A stretch of 64,000 nt of DNA. It comes from Nannochloropsis oceanica. Its lineage: Eukaryota > Sar > Eustigmatophyceae > Eustigmatales > Monodopsidaceae. Shown here in pieces: positions 23,401-34,197 of this stretch (position 1 is the first letter of the stretch; every line of letters begins with the position of its first letter). The DNA lies in assembly GCA_004519485.1 (NCBI GenBank), contig CP038116.1:434001-498000 (forward strand), written 5' to 3'. The position numbers and the translations under genes are program-made. The notes under the pieces are model-generated. The model was not told where the DNA came from and did not search any database. It saw only the letters and a list, made by a program, of their open reading frames with translations.

Positions 23401-26400
23401 ACTTGCAGCTGGACCTCATCGCAAGCCTTGAAATTCTTTGCGCGAAAGTGCTCGTCAATCGTTGCTTGCAATGTCGAAATTTCATCCAAGACCTCTTGGC
23501 GGGTAGGGAGGATCTTGCGGAGGTCAACCAATGTCTGAAGCTCTGCCTGCAGCTTGGAGCATGCCGTATAGTTCTTTCTCCGAGACATTTCCTCAATCGC
23601 TACTTCCACCTCTCCTACCTTCGCTTCCAGGCTAGCACGGGTGTAAGGTAGGGGTTCACGGGCTTCACGTACCAGGACAAGGGCAGCCTCCACCATTTTG
23701 ATCTTGTCCGCCACCGCCAAACACTCATCGAAAGCCTTCCGCTCCTCCGCCTCCTTCGCCGCGGCCTCCAATTCGATCACAGTGCGAATTAAGGTATTTT
23801 CGTCCATCTTGTTATAAGGATTGGTCAACCGTCGATACTCCTGCACGCACAAAAACCGGCGAGCCTCCGCCTGGAACAAAATTATCCCTCTTCGCTGGAT
23901 CACGAAAGCCCTTCGGGAAGACCGCATCCTCCACATTGCCTGTGTCGCCGACATCCCCCTCACCAGCGCTCGGAAGCGTTTTTGTGCCATGTACCGTCGC
24001 AGCATCGCCTGCAACTGTACCGCCGCCCTCTCCCTTCTGACGCGCGTCCACCCCCTTTGTATGGTCCGCGCTCCCAACTTCACTCTCAGTTCGAGCAAGC
24101 GTGCAAGTTTTTCGGCCATACTTTTTCGCATGAACACCTTGCTCACCCCCATCTGCCACTCTCGCTCATCCACACTCAGCATCTTGCTCAATTTTTCTAT
24201 CAGATCCGGCAAGCTACGGCACCCAGGTACCAATCTTGCGAATTGCTTGTACATCATCGAGTGCGTCTCCCTCAATGCGTATCCCTGTTGCCTAATTCGA
24301 ATCGCCTCCATCATGCCTGCATACTTTAACTGCCGCAAGATCTCAAGCGTGTGAAAGTGCCCTGCCAGCTTCTCGTGATTCGGCTTGATACATCTCACGT
24401 ACCTCGGGGTCGTCATATCCAACGTCTCCACCAAGGTGGCGAGACTGGTCCGGAACTGCGACGACAAAGACGCCTCCCTCAACCTCGATCCTCCCCCTCC
24501 CCTCTTCTTCCTCCCTCCCCCTCCCCCACCACTACTACGCTCTTCCAAATGCTTAACATCCAAGAAGATGTCGTCACGAATCAAGGGATCAGTGCTACTC
24601 AATGCCAGTGCCCGGACATTCTGATGCAAATTCTCCACATTTCGCTCTACAAACCCATCCACGTGGTACAGAACCATCCCCGCGTAATGCTTTACCCCGA
24701 AACACACATCCGAATGCAACCGTGGCTTGACATACGCCTCCGTCTTGCCCGCAAACGTCGTGTTCAACGCCGACAAAAAGCGCCCGTCGGCATTACTCGG
24801 CCCGCCACCGACACTTTTGACATCATCAAGTATATTAAACAAACAAGGGGCTCCCGCTTTTCCTCCCCCAACCGTCGCAGGCGTCGCCGTTCCACCCTCT
24901 CCTCTTCCTCCCGTGGGCATCGTACTGGACTCGCGGTAGTAGCGGCTGTCAAGGAGGGCGAGACAGGGTTGGTTGTCATTGAAGGAGACGTAGCTCCAGT
25001 CGATCCCTTCTCGATCATAATCCTCTTGCTCCATCTCGAAGATGTGCCGGTTGAATTGGTTTTGCAAGGTCTCGTTGGCAAAGTTGATCAAGAGCTGCTC
25101 GAAGGAATTGTGCTCGAATGCCTCAAAACCATAAATGTCCAGCACGCCCCTGATTGTAAAAAGATATGATGGAGCGAGGGAGGGTGGGAGGGAGTGTAAG
25201 TGGTTGGATTTGTGTCGACTGGGCAAGCACCAACATCGAAACAGAATACAGATCATCACGCCCACTCCCTCCCTCCTCTCTGGCCCCCTCCCCCCTCCTC
25301 CTTCTCTCAACCCGTCCCATTTTTGATTACATGAATCCCCAGCACTTCTCCGCCGCGATGGTGACATTCAACTTCCGCACCAACCAATTAAAAACGCACG
25401 AATACACCGTCTTCGCCAGGGTATCGCGCTTATCCGCCGCCTCCTCCGCATCATTTGGCTTTACCAGCGTCTCGTCCTTCCTCGTCGTGATCTGCTTTGA
25501 GCAAAATGTTTTGGACATCTCCCCGGCATCCAATCTTAGGAATCGTGCCGCCAATTCCAAATGCTCCTGAGTCTTCGGGTCCAGCACCGACCCTCCCTCC
25601 CCTGCGTCCAAGAAATCCACGTTCCCCAAATGCAAGACCGCAGCCACTAGCTCAAGCATCGTGCGCTGCAGCTTGGCATCTAGCCCTATTGCCGCCATAC
25701 ACTCCATTGTGACTTTAAAATCGCCCTCATCGCTTTTTCCCGCAATATCAGTGCAATGGCCGTGTGTCAAGTACCTGAAAGCCCCCGTCCCCTCCTTCTG
25801 ATCCAGACACAAATCCGCCAATATCTGCTTGTCCCCCCCCCGAATCAACTGGTAAAACACGTGGAAATTCCTCTCCCCCTCCGACTGCCGCACAATTCTT
25901 GTCTTTTCCAACAAGTAGTTCGTGATCTCCGCTCCCACAATCCGCCCTGTGGTCCCAAACTGAATCTTGACGTACTTCCCGAACCTCGAGCTGTTATCAT
26001 TCATCAGCGTCTTGGCATTCCCGAAGCTCTCAAGGAACGGATTCGTCGACAACACTTTCTTTTCCAGCTCTCCTACTTCCAAATGAGGCCCCGCTGCGGC
26101 TATGGCTTTTCCTGAAATCGGTGATGTGGCCGCCGCTCCCTCCCTCCCTCCTCCCCCCCCGGACATCGTGACCTTGTAGTGGGTGATCCTGGCAAGGTAT
26201 TGCATGATGATCTTCATCGCCTCTGTTTTCCCTGCGCCACTTTCGCCCGAAATAATGATGGATTGATTTGCTGGGATCTTGCTGCCGTCGTTGATAAATG
26301 CCACGTAGGATGCATCCGCTACCTTGAAGAGGTGTGGGGGCAACTGCTCTCTCTCGCAGGTGTGGTAGTGGATCATGGCTTGCTCGGAGTAGAGCCCATG

Positions 26401-26949
26401 GTTCCATTTGTAAGGATTGATGCTTATGAGGATGGGCCCGACGAACGTATACACCTCGTCGCGGGTGTAGCGAGAACGGAGGGTCTCCAGGAGGGACATT
26501 TCTAGAGCAAGAAAGGAAGGACGGAGACGGGGGAGGGAAGATATAAGCCAGGCTGACTCTCCGATCCTACATGGAGAAAATGAAAGTGGATAGAACCTAT
26601 ATCGACTTACCCACCATTTCCTGCCTGCCTCCTCCCTACCTGAGAAATCGTTCAAATCCAGGATATCGGGCACCCCCTGCTTGGCTTCGGCCTTGACCGT
26701 CAACAACCCCCCGGCACTCAAGCGATGCACTTGGTCCATCTCATCCCGCACCACCACGACATCCTCATTGGGGAATTCCTGAACGACTTTGACAGGCTTG
26801 TAAAGCATCTCGGCTTGCTTTGCCTCGTCGACGGTGCTGCTGGACAGGGTGACGGGTTTGCCATCTTTTCCCACGAGCTTGCTGGGATCGAAGTAGACCT
26901 CGCGGACAACCCTACCCGTAAGCACGTCCATGTTGCCGGAAGCGGGCAT
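17427..26949 (-). CDS. Giant myosin with UVR-like, 16 CBS, PB1 and membrane-anchor tail
   Basis: Exons 26640-26949, 25331-26501 and 17427-25149; 3,067 residues, phases 1 and 2. Motor: SH3-like N-terminus; P-loop GESGAGKT (189-196); switch I NDNSSRFGKY (about 271); switch II DIYGFE (498-503); actin-binding and converter parts to about 850 (TPRYVRCIKPN). About four IQ motifs follow (850-935). Residues 948-1311 hold seven roughly 45-residue helical hairpins with a K-x-F/Y-x-x-C core (KNYTACSKLQ, KNFKACDEVQ, KNFAACQKAQ, KYTECDRLQQ and so on), like UVR motifs. Four CBS units start at 1394, 1770, 2136 and 2510, each with four CBS motifs (RPVSKLRPDKPLV start, GGRSFWAS end). PB1 spans about 2934-3018, and a tail anchor (VVLVAMGSTVVALAVFGMVM) ends the protein. 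Plant CBSCBSPB proteins have one such unit plus PB1 and anchor. CBS pairs commonly bind adenine nucleotides, so an energy-responsive membrane motor is an inference. The 17427-25149 exon is uninterrupted, which argues against an annotation artefact. Confidence 0.93.
19192..20225 (-). repeat. CBS repeat copy (C-terminal of the near-identical pair)
   Basis: This 1,034-base stretch inside the myosin exon matches 20290-21323 at a fixed offset of 1,098 bases (366 codons). I see about four differing bases (one near 19439, one in the CAGAATCCCG stretch, two in the CCCTGTAAG stretch). It covers most of one four-CBS unit. The first unit (21412-22451) and the last (18190-19103) are clearly more diverged. 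Confidence 0.9.
20290..21323 (-). repeat. CBS repeat copy (N-terminal of the near-identical pair)
   Basis: Partner of 19192-20225. The near-identity begins abruptly at TCCGACTGC and ends at AGGACG. The linkers outside differ: a polyQ/Ala linker on one side of this copy, and a Lys/Gln-rich linker (RKGHRQKQQPKT) between the copies. Confidence 0.9.
25242..25263 (-). other. Intronic echo of the myosin exon 3 start
   Basis: In intron 2 the coding strand reads GGGCGTGATGATCTGTATTC, against GGGCGTGCTGGACATTTATG at the true exon start (25149). The first seven bases are identical and nine of the first ten agree. Similarity fades after that. Confidence 0.45.
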
Positions 26950-28104
26950 GCTATGTGAAATGGGGGAGAGGAGTCAGATGAGGGAGGGCGTTCATTTGCT
27001 TTTTCACCACATACAATCAAGTCAAGCGGCGGCGGCATTCCCCGGAGCCCATCAGCCTCAGTAGTAGGCCTGGGCGATCGACCAGCCGCCGCAAAATTCA
27101 CCTCTGCCTCTGACGCTCTGTTGCAATTGTCGGCCTTCGGTGTGCTGACCAAGTTTAAAACCAAGCCAGCGAATTCCCGCGAAGTTTGTAGGCCAATGAT
27201 GGCCCCCAATGCCCTGTCTAACCCGTCAAGGTGGTCGCTAGGAGTGGCCAGGCCGACATATTCGCCTTGCCTGCATTATCCCTCGACCCCCCCCTGTGTG
27301 GCTCTCATGCTAAGACATACCTTGACTATGCAGCAGATCCCAGGCCAAGGCAAAGACAGTAGGCCGCTAGCCTCCTTGTGTTGTGGCTTGGGTTTTCCCC
27401 CCCCAACGCCTATCAAATCTAGTGCTACTGCTGCTGCTTGATCCTGTTGATATGGAACTAGAGTAAATGTGAAACAGTGATGGCGATCCGAAAAGGCACA
27501 TGTCATATCCGACACACTTTTTGTCGTGCTTGAAGTAATTCGGGTTTTACGATTTTCGTGAGTGGTGTCCAAGGCACGCTGATTTTTCCCCTGGTCGTTG
27601 CAATGTGGCAAGGCAGAGAAGGCAGCAGCCGAAACTCGCCGTCGCCACAACGGTGGCGAAGTTCGCTCTGGTCCCTGGTCTCCGTGCCGCTAAAAAAAAA
27701 GGATCAGTAGAGCGTATCCCTGTATAAAAGGTTGTGTCTTGCATGTGTCCTCGGTCAGAGAGGGACATGAAGTGGAGGCAAGAGCAACTTGACGTCGTTG
27801 CAACTAGGATGATGCCGAGAATGATGGCTGAGGAACTCACACACTGCCTTCCCTACGCCCCTATTTTTTCATTTTACACATCCATTAGCGCAGGTTTTCC
27901 AGAGGCTCTCGTGCAGAGAGACCGCTATTTGCCGCATCCGGAGTCTATTCTCTCAAGCAGCATCACCATTCCTTTCTCCCCGCTACGCCCTAGACTAGAC
28001 GCCACTCCATATAACGTGAAAGGAAGCGTACCAAGGCCTGTCGCCGCTATCGTCCAAGCGTCACCCCCATAAACGTTACCCGCTTTTTCTTCTCACAAAC
28101 CAAC
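26950..28104. promoter_or_regulatory. Divergent region, myosin fusion / DIX-ELMO gene
   Basis: About 1.15 kb between head-to-head genes. On the minus strand an acceptor (TTTCACATAG) lies one base upstream of the myosin ATG, so at least one 5' UTR intron is likely; a fitting donor (GATT|GTATGTG) lies at 27013-27015. The frame upstream of that donor does not join in phase with the motor, so it is taken as untranslated. Promoters of both genes must lie in the remainder. Confidence 0.5.
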
Positions 28105-29490
28105 ATGCCCCCCCCCATCCTCGTCACCTACGAAATCATTGGGCCCGCCGATGCGGCCGAAACCGGGTTGACATCCTCCTTTGAACTCCTGGGCTATAAC
28201 ACAAGCAGCAACTTCTCAAGAGAAGTCCCGACCGTCCAAGCCCTGCGCGAAGCCTTCCCCTACCTGGGCAAATTCCATTTTCGAGCGAAAATTCCCCTTC
28301 CCTTATCCACACCGTCACAATATGCGTGGTTAGACCTAGCCGACGACGACGCTCCCTTGCCTGTATGGGTGGAGAGGAATGCACAGCAATGCGTGGAAAT
28401 ACGGGCACTGCCATTGGTCTTGCCAGAGGCGCCAGGAGAGGACGAGGAGGAAGATGGGGGGGAGCTAGACTTTAGTGAACCTGATCTGGATCAAGATATT
28501 GTAGAGGCGTCAACGTGTGGAGGTGGAGAAGGGGGATGGGAGAAAGGATATGGGTATGAAGCACGAGCCCGCTCTCGTCAGATGGAAGAACAAGGACGGC
28601 AATCCTCCTCCTTATCGTCATCCTCCCACCCCTCCAGCAGCTGGTCTAGACAGCTCAAAGACGCGGGTGAGTCTGTCCTGACCTCAGACGTCGCCCGGGA
28701 CCTGACCAAAAAGGGCCTGAAAGTAGGGAAGCAAGTCGGGAAACAAGTGAATAAACTGTGGAGGCTCGTAGGGGAAGGACTCGCTGGAGGAGGAGGGGGA
28801 GGGGGAGGAGAAGGACGAGAAGAAGGAGAATACCCCTCCTCCCCCCATGGGCCAAGTGCGGGTGCGGTTCGGTACTTGAGGAAATGGGAGGAGGCACTGG
28901 TGACCCCGCCAGACGCAGAATTGCTTTCGACGCTTGGGGCGGCCTTGTTTCCTCCCGGGGAAGGGGGGAGGGAGGGAGGACCGGGAGGTAAGATAAATTG
29001 GAGAAGGGCGGGTTGTGAGGGAGAGGAGCCCATCAGGGATTTACGTGGGACGGGGAGTATGTGCGCGAAGTGTTTGATTTATACCGCGAGGACCTACCCG
29101 AGAAAAATCCAGCAAATTTTGAGTAGGGGGGAGGAAGACGAGGAAGAAGGGAGGGAGGGAGGGCACGCGTACCCTCTGGTGGGGGTTGCGAATAGTCTGA
29201 CGTTGATGTTGGCAGATATTTTTAAGTTGAGGGATGGGAGATATGTGCATGTGCAAAACGTGTTCTGGCCTTTGTTTGAAGGGGGGGGATACGGAACGAT
29301 AGAGGAGGTGTTCAGTGCGGCCCTTGGGTACCTGGACCGGAGGTGGGTGGAGACGGAAGCGGGGATAGAGGGGTTTCCACGGCTGGTGCAGCATGTGAGG
29401 AGGGGGTTGGAGGGAGTTCTAGGGCAGGCTCCAGTGAGCTTACCTCACTTTCAAGCCATGGCGGAGGAAGCAGGACTGTACATGGAGTGA
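28105..29490 (+). CDS. ELMO-domain protein with an N-terminal DIX-like domain
   Basis: Single exon, 461 residues. The C-terminal half is an ELMO/CED-12 domain: INWRRAGCEGEEPIRDLRGT with GSMCAKCLIYTARTYP (the W-x-G-x-x-x-x-P-x-x-D-x-RG core), then YPLVGVANSLTLMLADIF. ELMO and ELMOD proteins act with small GTPases, as Rac exchange partners or Arf-family GAPs. The N-terminal 110 residues (TVQALREAFPYLGKFHFRAK, QYAWLDLADDDAPLPVWVER) look like a DIX domain, which polymerises head to tail in Dishevelled and Axin; this call is tentative. The middle is acidic, then Ser-rich and Gly-rich, with GREGG runs. It sits head to head with the myosin gene, which fits an actin or membrane role by context only. 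Confidence 0.75.
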   Translation: MPPPILVTYEIIGPADAAETGLTSSFELLGYNTSSNFSREVPTVQALREAFPYLGKFHFRAKIPLPLSTPSQYAWLDLADDDAPLPVWVERNAQQCVEIRALPLVLPEAPGEDEEEDGGELDFSEPDLDQDIVEASTCGGGEGGWEKGYGYEARARSRQMEEQGRQSSSLSSSSHPSSSWSRQLKDAGESVLTSDVARDLTKKGLKVGKQVGKQVNKLWRLVGEGLAGGGGGGGGEGREEGEYPSSPHGPSAGAVRYLRKWEEALVTPPDAELLSTLGAALFPPGEGGREGGPGGKINWRRAGCEGEEPIRDLRGTGSMCAKCLIYTARTYPRKIQQILSRGEEDEEEGREGGHAYPLVGVANSLTLMLADIFKLRDGRYVHVQNVFWPLFEGGGYGTIEEVFSAALGYLDRRWVETEAGIEGFPRLVQHVRRGLEGVLGQAPVSLPHFQAMAEEAGLYME

Positions 29491-30619
29491 TGGAGAAGGA
29501 TATCAGGGGGGGCCGGAAGGAGGAAGAGAGAAGGGAGCACACCGAGAAGTATCGGAAAACAATGTATATGCTGAGATCGTCGAGCAGATAACGACGGGAT
29601 GTGTCTCGTCCTTTTTCTGTTCAGGTACTTCATCTTTCGGTTTTTGCCACTGTATTCCCTTCTCATGGCAACTACCCTCTGAACGAGACTCCGGCAGCTC
29701 GTCTGTGCCTCTGCCTGCACTCCTTCCATCCGTTCCTCCCTCCTCTTCTAGGCGGTGCCCCAGGACAAGAGCAGCACGTTGGCCCACAAAATAAGAAAGA
29801 ATTTGGTGGTCTCTGTGCTCGTGCTTGTCGTCGTCTTTTTTGCGCCGCCGCTACCGCTGCCGCTGCTGCTGCTGATACGTGGTAACGATTGAATTGAACA
29901 TTGAACATGACGTGCGCAGGTATGTGTGAATGTATATCCTATCTCTCACTCTCACAAAATTCCAATCAACAACAAGGATCCAGGAAGGAACCTCCTCTTA
30001 ATCTAGACACTAAATCACTCTTTGTCCCCCAACCGTCGTTTTCGTGTTTGAGTTTCTCCGTCTCTTTTCTCCTTTCTTTCTCTTTCTGGGCATTATCCCT
30101 CTCCCTCTATTTCTACAAGCTACAATTCCATTCCATCTTCGCAATTCTTCCCTCTCTAACCCTAACCCTAACCCTAACACTCTCTCCTCTTTCGATGTTT
30201 TTCGTGACATCTGGCAGTGACATAACAATTCTATTTCTACTGCTAAAACTGCTACCGCCGCTGCTGCTGCAACCAGCTAGTGCAGCCAATACATCACGAA
30301 GAAGCACAAAGAACCAAATTAATGCCGTGGCTTCCTCTTTTCTCTTGCTCTTATTTCTATCTCTCCTTCCCCCTCCCTACATGCATTCTCTTATTCCTCC
30401 TGCGCGTCTGTCTACATCACACTAGAACGCGCAAGTTCTGTTTGTTTCCTCCCTCTCTTCTATCTATATCTATGACATGGATGATATTTGTATACAGGTT
30501 TATGGAGGGGTGTGTGGGTACACTTGACTGCTTGATTGCATATGCGTTGGAGAAAGGAGATCTTTTCCTCTCCTTTTGTTGCATGCGCGCACCGGCGACT
30601 ATCTTCCTTTTCCTCCATT
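29491..30619. other. Convergent intergenic region, ELMO / NYN genes
   Basis: About 1.1 kb of pyrimidine-rich, partly A/T-rich sequence with no credible gene. It contains the telomere-like repeat described separately. Confidence 0.6.
30156..30178. repeat. Short interstitial telomere-like repeat (CCCTAA)n
   Basis: Nearly four tandem CCCTAA units (CTAACCCTAACCCTAACCC and on), i.e. TTAGGG on the minus strand, within pyrimidine-rich intergenic DNA. TTAGGG-type telomeres are widespread in eukaryotes; I cannot tell from here which repeat this organism uses. Confidence 0.85.
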
Positions 30620-31175
30620 TTACAAAGACATGGGAAAAAGGGTGTCTTCCTCCCGACGGCGGCGCACCTCCTCCTCCTTATCCACCTCCTGCTCCCACCG
30701 CACCTGCCGCTCTTCTTCCGCCGACTTCCCTTCCTCCTCCTCCTCCTCCTCTTCCTGACTCCTCCTCAACTTTTGCCACCAAAAAGGCTTCCTCAATCGC
30801 TCCTCCCGCTGCTGCTTTTCCGAGACGCACACGGAAGCATCGAACTCTGCCCCCTCATTCTGACCATCCTCTTCTCCCTCTCCATAAAAATCTCTGCGCA
30901 CGGCTCGCTCTAACCATCCCTCCTCTTCCCCTGCCTCGTCCTCCCACCCTCCCTCCTGCACGCCCAACCTCAATGCCCCGGCCATGGGCTCTTCGATCGT
31001 CTTGCTGCTGCTATCAACAGGGGGGTGGGTTGCATCAACGCGAGGGTTCTTGCTATAGCTATCGCTGCTGCTGCTGCTACTGCTGCTGCTGCTGCTGCTA
31101 CTGCTGCTGTGCAGAAGCTCGTACGAGCTGGTGGTCGTGGCCAAACGCTGTGCAGGGCTGTTGTTATTGTTGCTA

Positions 31176-31219
<44 letters not shown>

Positions 31220-31500
31220 TGTGGTGTGGGGGAATGTGGCTTGGTGGTAGGGCCCCCCGTTATGACACCCCCACCCTGCCCCACACGGGTGATGGAAGAG
31301 AGTCAAGTGATCTAATTTGTGAGTCGTAAAAGGACGAGGGCTCGTCTGACCACTCCCTCCTCCGGCGCCGGTAGGGGACATGCGAGCAGGTTGCTTGTTG
31401 GTCTTGCTGCTACTGCCACAACTGACGCGTCTATAGGCAGAAGTGCCACGGAGGAAGTCACAAGCGGCCCCTCGAGGACACTCTTCCCCCCGTATTCCTA

Positions 31501-31555
<55 letters not shown>

Positions 31556-32912
31556 GCGGAGGCGACGACGGTGCCACAAGAGGGCTTCAGCGGCAGAGAT
31601 GAGGAGCTTGTCGAGGGTGGTGGTTCTTTCTCGTTGTCCCCTCCCTCCCTCCTCCCCTCTCTCCCCAGGAAAAGTGTACTGAGCCAGGGGGGTGCCAGCG
31701 ACTTCCTTCTCGAGACCGACCACGAAGACATTCCTCCCTCCTGCCCGCCCTCCCCCACCTCCTTTACGTGCTTGCGATTCTCCCTTGGCGGCAACGACTT
31801 CCAAAGTCTCGCTAAGCTCGGATCGGGCGCTTAGGACGACCAGGATGGGAGGAGGAGACGGAGGGATGGATGAGGAGGAAGCGTGTCGCAAGAGGTCGAG
31901 CGACAGGGCCACGTCGAGCCCCGTTTCGACGAGAAGAGTTGTCTTCCCTCCATCCCCCCCTCCTTGGAAATTCTCCCCACCATTCCCAGTCAGCAACGCA
32001 ATGCTGCTGTTGCTGCTGTTGCTGCAGCTATACAAGCTGCTGCTGCTGCTGCTGCTGCTGCTGTGCTGTCGCAGGACAGGTAGCCATGTGTGGGGGTCCA
32101 CCGCGGCGCCTGCTACAGCCTTGAGTGTATGCATGCGCACGCGGGCAGCGATAGGATTGGCGGTTAGCAGCTTGGCGAGGGAGGTGGACTGGCCGGGATG
32201 GGCGCTGCAGTCGTGAATGATGCTGTGAGGGACGAAGGGTGGGGGTGAGGAGGCTGAGGGGGGCTACGTTACAAAGGAGAAGCTTTTAATGGGCTTGCTC
32301 TGCTTGGATTCGTGGCGAATTGCATATATGTAGTTCTTTAAAAGGGGGAAGCATTGTGTGTGGAAGCGTGAAGGGGGTGGTAGGCGATGCTTGAAGATGA
32401 AAGTTTTGATCGGGTGGAGGACACGAGGCGGGGAAAGAGAAGTGGAATAAGGGAAGGTCACCATGAAGACTCATGAAGAGTGTAGTGATGTGATTGGTGT
32501 GTATGTAGTGATTACTGATGGGAATGGTGGCTCTGAAAGGAGAACATAGTGCTCCCCACGTGGACGTGTGAGAGATCCGAATGTGCTTTGATTCGTCGTA
32601 CGTGCCCGTCCTTGCCACGCACCTTTTAGTGAATATCACGCCGATCTCGCTCTCCAGGGAGGTCTTCAAGCCTTGCAAGACGACAGGAAGCTCGTTCTGG
32701 GCCAGACCAGGGAAGTAGGCGTCCAGCGCTTTTTGCAGATGCGGCCCGTCGATCATCCAGATGGCCGAGGGGGCATCGGTTGCAGGCAAGGACGAGGTGG
32801 AGATGGAGGTGGAGGGTGCATGACAGCGAGGTTTAAAGGCCTCTGAGCTCTTAATGACTGGTCGAGCGTGTAGACTCACGGAGATATTAGTTGGGATGAT
32901 GGTGTCCAGCAT
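30620..32912 (-). CDS. NYN/LabA-like (PIN-fold) protein with Ser/Gln/Glu tracts
   Basis: Two exons: 32623-32912 and 30620-32222; 630 residues, phase 2. Visible NYN/PIN-like blocks: AIWMIDGPHLQKAL (first Asp), then VETGLDVALSLDLLRHAS (the K-G-V-D-x-x-L-x-x-D block) and PILVVLSARSELSETLEVVA with NVFVVGLE. In active LabA-like NYN nucleases the third block is usually S-x-D-S-D-F; here it reads SARSEL, so two acidic ligands look lost and nuclease activity is doubtful. The rest is low complexity: 17 CAG codons for polyQ at 31502-31552, several polySer tracts, and an acidic, Arg-rich C-terminus. The natural split in the PIN-like part (FTK|SIIHDCSAHPGQS) supports the intron. The start ATG is the first in frame, but an upstream exon cannot be excluded. 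Confidence 0.65.
31502..31552. repeat. (CTG)17 microsatellite encoding polyQ
   Basis: Seventeen uninterrupted CTG triplets on the + strand, read as CAG (Gln) by the minus-strand NYN-like gene. A second long run (31177-31216) is read as polySer in the same protein. Confidence 0.95.
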
Positions 32913-34197
32913 GGCTGTCTGATGTGGGTGGCAAGGAGGACGGGGGATGAATGTGGGAGAGGGAGCTATGAACGGCTTCTTCCTGCTGAATCTCTGTGGC
33001 GCGTGTGTGAGTAGCGCGATTGGGGAGCTTGGGCACCCGGCAACGCGACCAGCAGCACGATATTACGGCCAAATGACTCACAAGGTTCATAGACTGCCGT
33101 GATTTGGAACAGGAAAAATTAGGTGTGGCATGAAAAAAACAAATGTTACTGTGACTCGGAGGAGTGTCCCTGCCCATGTTGCAAGTGCGAGTGCGTCTTT
33201 GGCAAGCCTAGCGCATGGTGTGCCATTTTGCTGGTGGCTTGTGTTGCGTAAATTTTCAAGTCCCTTTCCGTCCTTCCAAGTCACACACTGATGTGTGACT
33301 TAGTATCTTGGTGGACATATGTGTGAGTGTTTGGGATACTCTTGCGCGTGCCTCAGGTTTCTCCGACCGCGCCGGCCTGGGGCCCTGGGCTGTTCATCCG
33401 AAGGCGAGGCCCATAATGATGGGACAAGGAGGAGTGGTAGTTGGGGCCGGAAGATATGGTGCAAATTTGATGTTTGCTCTCAAAACTTTGCAGCCAATCA
33501 TACCGAATCTCTCCGCTGCTCTCCATCTTGCAAATCCATTCTGTCCTGCATTTGCTTCCAAGAAGCATAAGGCACGTGAGAAAAATATCGTTGATTCCAA
33601 GGGGGAACTTACGAAGATATGCATGGGAAATGACGAGCTCGCATCGAATGCAATATTTCCCACATACCGAATAATAGAAGACTTAATGCCTATGGTATCT
33701 ATCGTTTGATTTCAACCAATGCCTTGCTGTCGGCTTCTCCCGTACGTACAAGAGATCCCACTACGTCAGGACCAAATGGAATGCCGGGACATAATCGACA
33801 CCCAAACCTGGTATCAAGCTACCTTTTCCAAGCAAAGAAATTAAAAACACTACATCTACTTGCGATTTTCTTCCAAAATCAATTGCATTCACTATACACC
33901 GGAAACGCTACAATGCCCGCCTTTTCCCACGTCAATCAATTTCTCCGGTGCTCCTTTCTTTTCTTCTTTTTTATTCGTGCTTCTTGGCTCACCGTGATCG
34001 ATGAATACTTTGAGTTTTTATCTCTCCTCCTCTTCCCCTCACTCCACGTATCCCCTACTCCACTCCTTTCTCCCTCTCACCGTACCTAGGTCGCCCCAAA
34101 CCTCCTCCTCGAATCCCCTCCAACGCATTCTATTCCGCTACTCTCCACCACCACAGACACACATATATATGTATATATAAAACGAGTGAAATGCCAA
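32913..34197. other. Intergenic region, NYN-like / GPDH
   Basis: About 1.3 kb. A 97-codon open frame starts at 33416 on the + strand, but I recognise nothing in it and see no flanking splice signals. The 3' side holds a short TATATA-rich stretch (34163-34180) just downstream of the GPDH stop. No gene is called. Confidence 0.5.

Noticed and set aside
27015-27209. Upstream in-frame stretch as a coding first exon of the myosin
   Set aside because: The splice from 27015 to 26950 would enter the motor in the wrong frame. It is better taken as a 5' UTR exon with the ATG at 26949.
33416-33709. 97-codon open frame between NYN-like and GPDH genes
   Set aside because: No recognisable domain, no codon pattern typical of the neighbours and no supporting context. 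Not called as a gene.
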